This document shows positions 1 through 10,723 of a DNA stretch of 64,000 bases, in pieces. The first letter of the stretch is position 1. The number at the start of each line of letters is the position of its first letter. The stretch lies in NCBI GenBank assembly GCA_963725085.1, contig CAVRXM010000001.1, positions 496,001-560,000 on the forward strand, in the 5' to 3' direction. The position numbers and the translations under genes are program-made. The notes below the pieces were generated by a model. That model searched no databases, was not told where the DNA came from, and saw only the letters and a list, made by a program, of their open reading frames with translations. This DNA is from VRUE01 sp963725085 (GTDB taxonomy: Bacteria; Actinomycetota; Thermoleophilia; Solirubrobacterales; 70-9).

Positions 1-2
1 AC

Positions 3-32
3 TTGACAAACCGGAGGGACCCTCCGTATAGT
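3..32 (+). promoter_or_regulatory. Sigma-70-type promoter of the MFS efflux gene
   Basis: A perfect -35 hexamer TTGACA lies at 3-8 and a -10 hexamer TATAGT at 27-32, with an 18-bp spacer. Transcription would start near 39 and give a leader of about 78 nt before the ATG at 117. The spacer is occupied by the first of three inverted repeats, so a bound repressor would directly block RNA polymerase. The regulator gene is not in the window and may lie just to the left. Confidence 0.75.
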
Positions 33-80
33 GGTCTCCAGAAGCGGAGGTATCCTCCGAATTACCCGGAGGTTCCCTCC
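12..80. promoter_or_regulatory. Three phased inverted-repeat operators (GGAGG-N3-CCTCC)
   Basis: Three copies of one dyad are visible: CGGAGGGACCCTCCG at 12-26, CGGAGGTATCCTCCG at 45-59, and GGAGGTTCCCTCC at 68-80. Their centres (19, 52, 74) are 33 and 22 bp apart, close to three and two helical turns, so bound dimers would sit on one DNA face. The first lies in the promoter spacer; the other two fall around and downstream of the start site. The form fits a TetR- or MarR-like repressor of an efflux pump. That class is inferred; the dyads themselves are plain in the sequence. Confidence 0.75.
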
Positions 81-116
81 AGTTTAGCACCAGACTCGGC
101 TTCAGAAAAGGACCTC

Positions 117-1525
117 ATGACTTCAGCCTCACCTCGAAACGCCTTCTCCCTCGCGATCATCCTCGGCTGCTACCTGATGATCATCCTCGACATCTCGGTG
201 GTCATCACCGCCCTGCCGAGCATCCACGATGACCTCGGCCTCTCGACCACCGGCCTCTCCTGGGTGCAGAACGCCTACACCCTCACCTTCGGCGGGCTGC
301 TGCTGCTCGGAGCTCGGGCGGGAGACATCCTCGGCCGGCGTCGGGTCTTCATCGCCGGCATCGCCCTCTTCACGTTCGCCTCGATGCTGGGAGGCGTCGC
401 CCAGACGCCGGCCTGGCTGCTCGGCGCCCGCGCCCTGCAGGGGATCGGCGCCGCGATCGCCGCGCCCTCGACGCTCGCCCTGCTCACCGTCACCTTCCCC
501 GAGGGGCCGGAGCGCACCCGCGCCGTCGCCTGGTACAGCGCCGTCGCCGGCGCCGGCGGCAGCATCGGCCTCCTGCTCGGCGGCTGCTCACCTCCTGGAT
601 CTCCTGGCGCTGCGGCCTCTTCATCAACGTCCCGCTCGGGGTCGCGCTGATCGCGCTCGCTCCGCGCTACCTGCCGGAGACCGAGCGGCGCCGCGGACGG
701 TTCGACCTTCCGGGCGCGCTGAGCTCGACAATCGGGATGACCGCGCTCGTCTACGGCCTCGTCCGCGCCGCCGAAGGCGGTTGGGGAGACGCCTGGGCGC
801 TGGCCTCGTTCGCCACGGCGTCGGCGCTGTTGGCGTATTTCGTCGTCGGCGAGCGCCGTGCCGAGCAGCCGATCACGCCGCTGCGGCTGTTCGCCAGCCG
901 CGAGCGGGTCGGCGCCTACCTCGCCCGCATCCTCGTCGTCGGCGCGATGTACTCGACCTTCTTCTTCCTCACCCAGTACCTGCAGCTCGTCCAGGGCTAC
1001 GGCGCCCTCGAGGCGGGCTCCGCCTTCCTGCCGATGACCCTCTCGGTGTTCGCGATGGTGCGGGTCGTGCCGCGGATCGCGCCGCGGATCGGCGAGGTGC
1101 GCGTCCTCGCCGCCGGGCTCTCGCTGGCGCTGGTCGGGATGCTCTGGCTGGGGCAGATCTCCCCCGGCGCCGACTACCTGACCCAGATGGCGGCGCCGCT
1201 TGTCCTGCTCGGCGTCGGCATGGGCTCGGCGCTGACCCCGCTGACCACGGCAGGCATGGCCGGCGTCGGCGACCGCGATGCCGGCGCCGCCTCCGGCCTG
1301 ATCAACGTCGCCCATCAGCTCGGCGGCACCCTCGGCGTCGGCGCCCTGATCACCGTCTTCGCCGGCGCCAGCGACGGTGCCGGAGCCCATGCCCTGGTCG
1401 AAGGGGTTCCCACCGTGCTGGCGGGCGCGGCGATCCTGATCGCCCTCTCCCTCACAACCGTCCTCACCGTCATGCGACCCCGCCTCTTCCCTGCGAACGA
1501 CGCCGAGCCGGAGGTGGCGGGGTGA
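117..1525 (+). CDS. MFS drug/proton antiporter, DHA2 (EmrB/QacA) type, frameshifted
   Basis: Inner-membrane multidrug exporter of the 14-helix DHA2 group; the joined product is about 470 residues, a normal length. The ATG at 117 is preceded by an AAAAGGA ribosome site. The N-terminal helix holds LDISVVITALPSI, typical of EmrB-like proteins. The loop ARAGDILGRRRVF is MFS motif A. The frame breaks near 585: after SIGLLLGG the protein continues one frame over as LTSWISWRCGLFINVPLG, as expected for this family, and then runs on to the stop at 1523-1525. One missing base in a G/C run explains this. It stands alone behind the operator array, which suggests substrate-induced derepression. The substrate is unknown. 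Confidence 0.85.
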
Positions 1526-1572
1526 GGCCGCGGGGAGACGTTCAGAGGCCGGCGCGCTCCACAGGGCGCGCG

Positions 1573-1593
1573 CGCCGCGGGGGCGCCGCGGCG
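1573..1593. terminator. GC hairpin between convergent genes
   Basis: CGCCGCGG at 1573-1580 and CCGCGGCG at 1586-1593 form a perfect 8-bp stem with a 5-nt loop, in the 127-bp gap between the MFS stop and the end of the surface-protein operon. A smaller GCTCCG/CGGAGC hairpin follows at 1627-1640. There is no T-run, so terminator function is inferred from position only. Confidence 0.4.
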
Positions 1594-1652
1594 GAGCAGA
1601 TTCCGTCGCGTCGCGGTCTTCGTCCCGCTCCGGACGGAGCCCGCGATCGCCT

Positions 1653-4345
1653 CTACCCGCAGGGAGTCTGGACCTTGATCGACTGCTTCAGCCGCTTGCC
1701 GCTCTGGGCGACATACTCGACCTGGATCGAGCCCGGTCGGCGACATAGGTCCTTCGTGTTGCTCAGGTAGCCCTTCTTCCCGCCGAGGAGTGTGAGGCGG
1801 AAGTGGCCGATCGGCGCATCGGGAATAACCGGCACCGTCGTCCGCAGGCGCCCGGTCTTGTCCGACGCCGATTCCGCCTGCGGCATCACCGTCACCTGGC
1901 CGTCGAGGATGAAGACCAGGTGCGGCAGCCTGCCGTAGCCGGAGACCGCGTAGGCCGGGCCCGAGAGGGGCTCGTCGAGCAGCGGCGTTTTCACGAAGAC
2001 GGTCCCCATCGGCTGGCGGCCCCGGCACCGTTCGGCCTCCAGCTGCGAGCGCGAGCAGATATTGAACAGATGGCGCTGATCGACCTGGTAGGCCTTCGGC
2101 AGGGTGACGGTCACCGTTTTCAGGTTCGCGTCGCCGCTGCGGGTGCGAAGGTCGAACTGAAGCCGCGGGTTCTGGGCGCGGTCTGTCTGGTGGTCGAGCT
2201 GGCGCACGGTCATCCTCGGCTTGAAGCCGAGGTCCGAACAGTTCACCGGATGGAAGTAGGAGCTGAAATCGGTGATGCTCCCCTGGTCGCCGATCCCCCG
2301 CGAGGCAATGCTCGAGCTGCCGCAATGGGTCGGATTGATCATGAAGTTCGGCCTGTCGATGTTGACCTTGATCGTCCGCATTCGCAGCGGCACGCCGCCG
2401 ATGATCGTCGGCAGAGTGTCGGAGATGGCGGTGACGTGGGCGTCGAGCGGATCGACATGGATCGCGACCCGCACCACCTGCGTCCCGTAGTCGTACGGGC
2501 CGGCGACGGCCGGTGTGATCACGACCAAACTCAGCGGCGCGCCTTTGAAGGGACCGGCCAGGTAGATCTTGCCGGTGACGTGGAACGGATGGCTTCCGGG
2601 GCCGGCTGCGACGTTCGAGGTGCCGATCAGGCTCGAGCTGCGGCAGCTCGGATAGATCTCCTCGGTGCGACCGAGCTGCGCCGCGGCCTGCCGGATCGCG
2701 TCCTCGGAGCAGTATTCGATTCCTCGCAGCGACCCGGTGAGCCCCGGCGGCATCGTGAAGTCGAGGTCGTGGAGGAACTGGTCGCCGTCGTCACGGTCCA
2801 GTTTCAGGGAGAAGGCGCTGAAGGCACCGGCCACCGGGTTCGAGGTCCCGGCTTCGAGGCGCGGAGAGAAGGGCCTGATCTGACCCGGACAGGGGGCGCC
2901 TCCCGGGCCGGAGTTGATGCTGAGGACCGGGCGCGAGCGCTGGGGGGCGAGCAGGCTGTTCCATGGGGTGAAGTTCGAATCGACCTGGTAGATGGTGCAG
3001 CTGGGTCGGGGTGGCGATCAGCCCGCGGTCGGAGGCGAACACGTGGAGGTTGAACTCTTCGAACGGCACCTCCGGGAGGTCGGTGACGGAGATGGCCAGC
3101 CTCCCGGTCGTCGGATCAGGCCGTACCGAGGCGACGATCTTCGCGTTGATGCCGAAGCCGCTGGCGATCATGAACAGCCGGTACTGGTTGCCGGGGGTGG
3201 GCTCGCCGATGTAGAGCGACCCCGTCAGGGGACCGACGAGCGCCGGCGTGACGATGTCGAAACGACCGATTTTCGAGTTGTTCGGGCATTGCGCCGGCGC
3301 CTCGCTGCCGAAGCCGGCCTCGGCGTCGGTGCAGGCGGTCTGGCCGTCCGCCGCGTCCGGATTGACCGAGACGCCTTCGGGCAGGATGACGGTGGCGGAG
3401 CGGATGCTCGACGGCGTCGGCGAGCGGCTCAGTGGCTGCGCCGCCCGCAGGGTGATGTCCATCCCCGAGGGCGAGTCGGCCGCTTCCGAGGTCAGCCCGG
3501 CGTTCAGCGCCGGCTGGAAGGTCTGCTGGTCGCAGGCGGTCGTCGGCGGATACTGATCCTCCGCATGCGAGGTCTGGGAGGGATCCTGGTAGGTCCGGAC
3601 GTCGAGCGAGACGGTCAGCGGCTGGCCGGTGCAGGTGCTGGGGTTGTCGATCATCGGCTCCTCGACGACGTTCGCGTGGTGCGGCGCCTGGCCGTTGTTC
3701 GACGCGCAGCGCGCGCTGGCCACCCCGGTGCAGCCCGCCGGGTTGCCGGGTGAGCCAGGGAGGAAGCGTTCGTCGTCGTTTTCGATCGCGGCGGGGAATC
3801 CCCAGATCGAGATCGCGGCTCCGGCGAGGGGCATCGACTGCGTGATGCCGGCGACCGTCATCCGAAGCCCGTAGTCGGATCCGCTTCGAACCTGGATCGG
3901 GATCGAAATCGGGATGTCGAGGGTCGGGACGACGAACGCGAGCCGGGCGGTCTCCCCCTCCACCTGGACGGCGATGTCATAGACCGGCGCCGCGCCGAGG
4001 AGGGCATTCGGATCCCCGTTGTAGTTCGCCCTGACGACGACCGTGCCCGCCTGGGAGGCGGCGGGGCATTGGAACAGCGCGAAGTCGGAAACGCGTGCAG
4101 GTCGGGATCGCGTTCGGGTTCCCGAACACCCCCTGCGGGAGGTTGACGGTGACGTTTTCGGCGGCCTCCGGCTCGCCCGGTTCCTCGAGGGTGAAGCTCG
4201 CCGTCAGGTTCGGGTGAGCGCCGGCCGCGGTCGTCGAGGTCGTCACTCCGAACGAGCTGATCGGCTCGGTGGCGGTCGCCGTCTGCGCGGAGGCCGCGAG
4301 GGCGAGGGCACAGAGCGAGAGCACGGTGGCGAGCCGGGCCGTCAT
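1653..4345 (-). CDS. Large secreted beta-sandwich surface protein (copy B1), frameshifted
   Basis: Last gene of the six-gene surface operon, about 897 residues once frames are joined. The ATG at 4345 has a strong GGGGAGG site and overlaps the upstream stop as ATGA. A signal peptide (MTARLATVLSLCALALAASA) leads into mature sequence rich in beta-strand and cysteine. The C-terminal half holds a block YLAGPFKGAPLSLVVITPAV, then a VDPLDAHVT..LPTIIGGVPLR region, repeated in related form. The frame breaks near 4092 (continues as SDFALFQCP) and near 3000 (continues as TIYQVDSNFTPWN). Both junctions match the paralogue at 7997-10723 in order and content. I do not recognise a characterised family; the protein is probably exported and displayed on the cell surface. 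Confidence 0.72.
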
Positions 4346-7300
4346 CGCGTCCTCCCCTTTGCATTGGCATGGTGGCGATGCTTGTGCCTGTGCCCGCGGC
4401 GGTGCCGGTGCCGGTGCCTCTTCTTGTGCACCGGCTTCACATTCCCGCCCGTTCCCTGGAAGGTGGGCAGGGCGGCGGAGGGCGGCGCCACGGAGCCGGG
4501 CCCGTGACACTCATCGGATGCCTGGCATTCCTGGATCACGGGAGGAACCGCAAAGCCCCCGTTTTCACGCGCCGTGTAGATCTTCACCGTCCTTCCGTTG
4601 TGATCACCGCTCACCAATGTCTCGCGTGTGTAGAAGTAGGCGTTGCGCCCGTCGGCGCTGACCGAGAGAAGGCCCGTGGCCGTCGGCGACCGGCCTGTCG
4701 AGATCAGGTAGAGCCGTTCGTCCTTCCGCTCGTAGACATCTGACGACACCCCGGTGTCGCGCAGCGCCAGAGCTTCGGTCGAGGTGAAGAAGACCCTGCC
4801 GTCGTCGGCGAGGTTCAGGCCGTATTCGGACAGTTCGGTGTCGGCGTTCAGCGTCGCCCGGGTGGTCGGGCAGGAGGCGCAGATCAGTGAATTCCCCTGC
4901 GCCGCATAGCGATAGATCGCCGTGTGTCCGGCGGTCGGGAAGCCGGTCAGGGGAACGCTGGACGAGAAGGCCGCGAAATCGCCGCTCGGCGTGACCTGGA
5001 AGTCGCCGAAGCCGCGCATCTCGCTGTCCAGGACCGCACGCGTGATGGCGGGATTGGAGGGCTCGAGGGTGGCGACGAAGCGAGCCGGTTCCCCGGGCAC
5101 CGACAGGTAGAGGTTCGGCTGGTTCTGAACGCCCGAGGTTCCGTCGAGCCTCTCGGGAGAGAGGAAATAGATCGCTCCGGTCCCTGCCGCCACTCCCGCC
5201 CCGCCGGCGAACGCGACAGCTGCGCAGCTGTTCGTCGAGGAGGCTCCGACGGCGTTCCAGTTGTTGCGGCCTGCGGCGGGCGCCGGGTCGCACGAATCCG
5301 TGTCGCCGCCTCCGGTCCCGCTCGAGACACGCGTGAGCGTGACGGGCGCCGCCGGCCGAGACGTCGGCGCGATAGATGTCGGCGCTGTTGTCGTGATCAT
5401 CGGCCGTCAGCGGGTCGACGGTCGTGTAGAGGACCGAGGAGCCGTCCGAGGACATCCCGTCGTAGAGGACGCCACTGGTGGTGCCGGGGGCGAGATCGAC
5501 CGTGCTCGGGGAGTCGTCGATGTTCATGTACGGGTGCCAGTAGCGGTTGCCGGCCGAGTCGGTCGACACCCGTTGGGCGACGATGATCCGGGAGCCGTCG
5601 CCGGAAACGTCGAGGGAGGCGATTCCGTCGGCGTCGCCGGGTCCGTGGCAGTTGCCCGCGCCCTGGAGGCACGGCAGTGAAGTCCCGCCGGGCGTCTTGG
5701 AGACGACGTGGGTGACGCCTGCGACGAGATCCCTGTCGTAGATCGACACGTCTCCGCTCGAGGCTGCGCCCTGCTCGAAGGCCGCGGTCGAACCGAAGAT
5801 CAGATGGGTGCCGTCTGCGGATAGCCGCCGGCCGATGTATCCGTCGGGTTCGGCCGAGGGCCCGGGGTCGAGAGAGCCGGCCATCCCCTGAGTGAGCGGT
5901 CCTTCGTTGCGGCGGATGGGCAAGCCCGTCTTGCCGTCGGGGAAGCACGGGCTGCAGATTTCGGGGCCGCCGAAGAGGAGGGTCGAGAGGTCTTCGGACT
6001 CCTCGATCGGCGTCGACGCGAACGGGCCCTGGTACGGCGGGTCGCCGACCGCGATTCCGGCGTAGGTGGTGGTCCAGCCGTCGTTCGTCCTCCTCGCGAT
6101 GTAGGGATCGATGCCGTGGTTCGTCGGTTCGCCGCCGACTCCCGGGATCTTTCCGAAGTTCAGGGAGTAGAGGACGCTGTCGGCGGCGCGCGGCTTGGCG
6201 GCGAGGGGGGCCTGACCCGGAATCAGATCGGACCGGACGTCGTAGCCGCCGGTGTTCGCGGCCGAGACGAGCTCGTAGGCGCGGCAGTCTGGCAGCAGGA
6301 CGGTGCCGGTCTCTTTGCGGATCAGCGCGTTCGGGCAGGTGTCAACCGTCGATTCGACCACATAGGTCCGGAAGACGTCTTCGGCGCCGGCCACTTCTCC
6401 GAAGTCGTTTTTCGCGACCAGCCTGTAGTGATAGCTGGTGTCCGATTTCAGCCCGCTCAGCACAACGGACGCTTCCTGGGTGCCCAGCACCTTGGGAAGG
6501 AAGGTTTCTTCGAGCGGGGCGACTGAACACGAGCTGAGATCGCAGTCTTCCTGCCCGTATTCGACGAAATACCTGGTTTCGCCGCCATTCGGATTCACAT
6601 CGGCGGATATGCGCGCCCCGTCCGAGTTGACTTCGGAGACGACCGTGTCCGACATCGAGAGTTCACCCTGCGGCCGGAAGGGGCGGTCCCGGCCGAAGGC
6701 GAGGATTCCGTTGGCGTTCGTCGCGACCAGCCGGTAGTGGTACTGGGTGCCCTGCGTCAGCCCTTCCAGCTGCGCGGTCACTTCGTGGACCCCGGCACCG
6801 GAGATCGGGCTGCCCGGAGTGCACGGCGCCACTTCGCCGTAGTTCCCGTAGCTCCCCCACTGGAAATAGCATTCCGTTGCGTCGCCGGCTCCGTCGAGGT
6901 CGACCGTCCCGCGCAGGGTTACCTTCGTCGGAGTCAGCCCCGGCGCTTCGGTTCTCACCGTGGGCACCGTGGCCTGCCCGGTCTTTTCGAAGATCTCGAT
7001 GTGCTTCGCCCCTTCGTATTCACGGTTGTCGGCTACGTAGACCTTTTCGTCGCCGGCTGTGACGGCCACCCCGCTCGGGCCTTCGAGGCCCGCGAACGAG
7101 TGCGCAGGGTCCGGGGTCCCAAATGAGGTGATCGCTTCACCGTTCTCGTCGTACTCGATGACGACCGGGGCGAAACTCCCTTCGAACGGCTTCGACTCGA
7201 TCGTGAATACGTGGTCCGTGCTCATGTCAGCCGTCGCGTTCGTGGTGGAGGCGGCGCTGCCGGCGAAGTCGGACAGGACATGGCCTTCGGAGTCGTATTT

Positions 7301-7993
7301 TTTGCCGTAGTCGTCAGGTATCCCGTCGAGGTAGCCTGCCGCGTCGAAGTAGAAGTTGTCCTGGGAGTCGATCGTGAGGCTGCACGCACCGTTGTAGTTG
7401 CCGGTCGTGAAGGGCTTGAACGGGATCGTCTTGCCGGTCGGGACCCCGTTGGAGTCGTACTCCGTGAATTTGTAGCGGGGGTAGTCGACCACCCAGAGAT
7501 CGCCCTCCGCGTCGGTCGCGATGTCGCAGACCCTCTGAAAGCCTCCGAGCGGGAAGCCTCCTCCGAGTTCGGTGCCGTCGGGCCGGTATCCCTTCACCAC
7601 TTTTTCGGTGAGCGCGTAGATGTTGCCCTCCGATGACGTCGTCGAGTTGTCGACCGCCACTCGCTGGGCCGATTCGGCGTGGAGGGAGATTGCCGTCGCC
7701 CCTTCGAGCGCGCTGAACGCCAGTGGGTTTCCTTCACCGTCGAACTGCGACACCGAGCCGCCCAGCCGCGCCGGGTCGGTGACGTAGCCCTTTTCGGCGG
7801 TCTGGTTCATGTCGAGGTCGGTCGGAACGGCGAGGGTCCCCGCCGTGGACCCGGTCCCGTCGTAGTACTGGCCGGTGTAGGTGTAGACCGGAACCGTGCG
7901 CGCGCTCGCCGGGCCGGCCGCGGCCAGCAGCGACAGCGCCGCGATGGCCGCGACCGTGAGGACCCTGACAACCGTCTTCGTCGGCATCTCCAC
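4342..7993 (-). CDS. Large secreted NHL/fibronectin-III/beta-propeller surface protein (copy A1), frameshifted
   Basis: About 1,217 residues. A GTG at 7993, behind GAAGGGG, gives a signal peptide; an ATG at 7987 is the alternative. It starts 3 nt after the stop of the preceding gene. Order of parts: an NHL-like propeller (about residues 35-340), two fibronectin-III-like modules (350-560; WGSYGNYGE and FVEYGQEDC mark them), a CPN..LPDCRAYELVS motif (about 575), then a TolB/WD40-like repeat region, a conserved ARENGGF..C..SDECHG end module, and a tail of lysine, arginine and histidine. The frame breaks near 5350 (continues VTLTRVSSGTGGG). The stop overlaps the next ATG. The layout matches the gene at 10716-14818. 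Probable role: a wall-bound adhesin or carbohydrate-binding protein (inferred). Confidence 0.78.
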
Positions 7994-7996
7994 CGC

Positions 7997-10723
7997 CTAA
8001 CCCCTTCCCCGCCCCGAGCCATGGCGCTTGCGGCTCGCGCCGGAACCGCAGCTCGTCTTCAGCTTCGGCTTGACGTTGACGACATCGCCGTTCTGGCCGG
8101 TCATCCGCACCGTCGCCCGCTTCGTCCGGCCGCAGAGGCCTTCGCTGTTGACGAGCAGGCCCTTTGCGCCGCCGAGCAGGTCGAACTTGAGCGAGGTGAC
8201 CGGCGCGTCGGGGACCGATTCGAAGGTCGTGCGCAGGCGTCCGTTGACGGCGTCGACCCGCCCGGCCAGTTCGATTTCGATCTGGCCCTCCAGGTCCATC
8301 ACCAGGTCGGGGAGCTTGTGCGAGGAGGCGCGCAGGTAGACGTTTCCCTCGAGCGGCTCGTCGAGCAGCGGCGTTGTCACCTTCGCGTGTCCGACCAGCG
8401 AGCTCGGCGGGCACTGGTCGGCCGCGAACTCTCCCCGCCTGCAGACGGTGCCGATGTGGGCGTTGTCGAGCTGCTCGCCATTCGGCAGGGTCGACGGAGA
8501 CGCGTTGAGTGTTCGCGTCGCCGGGCCGCGCCTTGAAGAGCGCGTGGATGGCCGGGTGGCCCCGGGCTTCGAGCCCGCCGGTCAGCGACAGGCTGAGCGC
8601 CGGGGAATAGCCCATCGCCGAGCAGTTCGCGACCTGGAAATGGGTCTGGAGGTTCGCCAGCCGCCCCTTCGTCCCCGAACACCTGCATCCCGACCGAGAA
8701 CGGGTCGCAGCGGGTCGGGTTGAGGGTGAAGTCGGGGCGATCGAGGCCCACCTGGAGGTAGCGGGTGCGGAGGGGAACGCCGTCGAGGATCCGCGGCAGC
8801 GGGTCGGAGACCGTTGTGATCTGCGCGGTCGCGGGATCGATGTAGACCGCGACCCGAGCGACGACGTTGCCGAGGTCGTATGGCCCGGAGACCGCCGGAA
8901 TCACGACGAGTAGGCTCAGCGGAGCGCCCCGGTAGGGACCGGCGAGGTAGACGTCGCCGCCGACGTAGAGCGGGCGGGTCCCGGGCCCGGCGCCGGCCTT
9001 GATGAAGCCGATGCGACTCGCGGCGGGGCAGAGCGGCGCTGCCTGCTCCTGGCGCCCGCCGTAGGCGCCGCCGACAAGGCCCGAGATGGTGGGCTCGGGG
9101 CAGTACGCGACTCCCCGCAGCGACGCAAGGAAGCCCGGCGGCGTGCTGACCTTGAGCGCGGTCGGTTCCTGATCACCGTCGTCGCGGCTCGCTTCGACGG
9201 TGAAGGGAGTGAACGCTCCCGCCGTGTTGTCGGCGCTGCCCGCGTTCACCGCCGGGTGGAACGGCGACGGCGACGGCGGGCAAGGCGTCCCGTTGGGCCC
9301 GGTGGCGATCGAGATCGAGCTCGTCGAGACCTGGTCTTCGAGCGCCTGGTCCCAGGGAGTGAACCGGGTGACGACGGGATAGGTCCCGCACCGCTTCGGT
9401 GTGGCGAAGATGCCGCGCTCGGAGCCGAAGAAGTGGAGGTCGACCTCCTGGATCGGCGATTGCGGGAGATTCGAGAACGTGGCCACGACCCGGCCCGTCC
9501 GGGGATCGAGGTTGACCGCTCCTTTCAGTTTCACGTGGGTGGCGAAGCCGTCTGCGGTGACGAAGATCCGGTAAGTCTGGTCCGGGAGGGGCTGGCCGAT
9601 GTAGACACTGCCCTGGATCGGGCCCGGCAGGGCCGAGCTGTCGATGGAGGAGGTGCCGATCTTGGCGAACTCGGGGCAGTGCGCCGGATCCTCCGTGGTG
9701 AAGGAGAGTTCCTCGTCGGCGCAGGCCACCTTGCCGTTGGCGGCGTTGGGCGCCAACGAGAACCCTTCCGGAAGCGTCATCGCAACGCTTCGGATCTCCG
9801 ACGGTGAGGGGGTCGTCGGGCTCTGCGTCTGCGGCACCGTGAGGGTGACGTCGAGCCCCGACATGCTGTCTCCCGCTTCGGTCGTCGGCGTCGCGGTGAG
9901 GCTCGGGTTGAAGGTGAGCTGATCGCAGCCCGTGGTGGCCGGCCAATCGTCCTCGGCCTCGACCACGGCCCCGGAGTAGTAGGCGATCGAGTGGCTGGCC
10001 GTCAGCGGCACGCCGCAGGTGGTCGGGTTCTGGAGATACGGGGCCGGCGGCGCGGTCGATTTCACCGGGCCGTAGCAACCTTCCGGGTACGGTTTGCATG
10101 AATCGATCCCCTCGGTCGTGCCGACCGGGAAGCGGTTTGCGTCGTGACTCGGATCCGCGGGCACGCCCCAGAGATGGACTTCGGTGGTGGTGAGCGCGAA
10201 GAACTGGTAGATCGCCGAGGTCGTGGCGTCCAGTCCGTAGTCCGATCCCGTCCGCGCGTGGAGGACGACGAAGAGCGCGGTGTCCACTCCGATCACGTAG
10301 AAGCCGGTGAGGCCCGCCTCATCGGCGTGAGGCACCAGGTTGAACATCGCCTCCCGTACCGCGCCCTGGATCTCCACGACTCCCACCTGGGACTCCGGGC
10401 GGGCATGAGTGGAGTGCAAATTCGGTCAGCCTGCAGGCTGGGACGTTGTGTGGATCTCCGATGAAACCGGTGGGGAAATGCATGTCGAGGACTTTGGCGT
10501 CCTCGCAGTTGCACGGCCGGTTGCTCGATTCGCGGGCGGTCCAGGTGACTTTGTAGGTGACATCGGGGTGCCCGCCCGCCTGGGTCGTCGAGACGTGGGT
10601 GTCGAACTCGGAGATTTCCTCGACCGCAAGCGCACGATCCGCAAAGCCCCATGTCAGGGCCATGGCGACGACCGTCGCCGCCAGCGTGGCGAGAACCCTG
10701 CTCATGTCGGTTCGCTCAGCCAT
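7997..10723 (-). CDS. Large secreted beta-sandwich surface protein (copy B2), frameshifted
   Basis: About 909 residues and paralogous to the gene at 1653-4345. The ATG at 10723 has a GGAGGGAG site and overlaps the upstream stop by 8 bp; a second ATG at 10705 is possible but has no site. A signal peptide follows (RVLATLAATVVAMALTWGFA). The conserved block YLAGPYRGAPLSLLVVIPAV lies in the second half, followed by DRPDFTLNPTRC, matched in B1 by DRPNFMINPTHC. The C-terminus is a short basic tail (SRKRHGSGRGRG). The frame breaks near 10410, 8680 and 8505, each time with the matching B1 sequence continuing in another frame. No enzymatic motif is visible; a structural role at the surface is likely. 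Confidence 0.72.
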
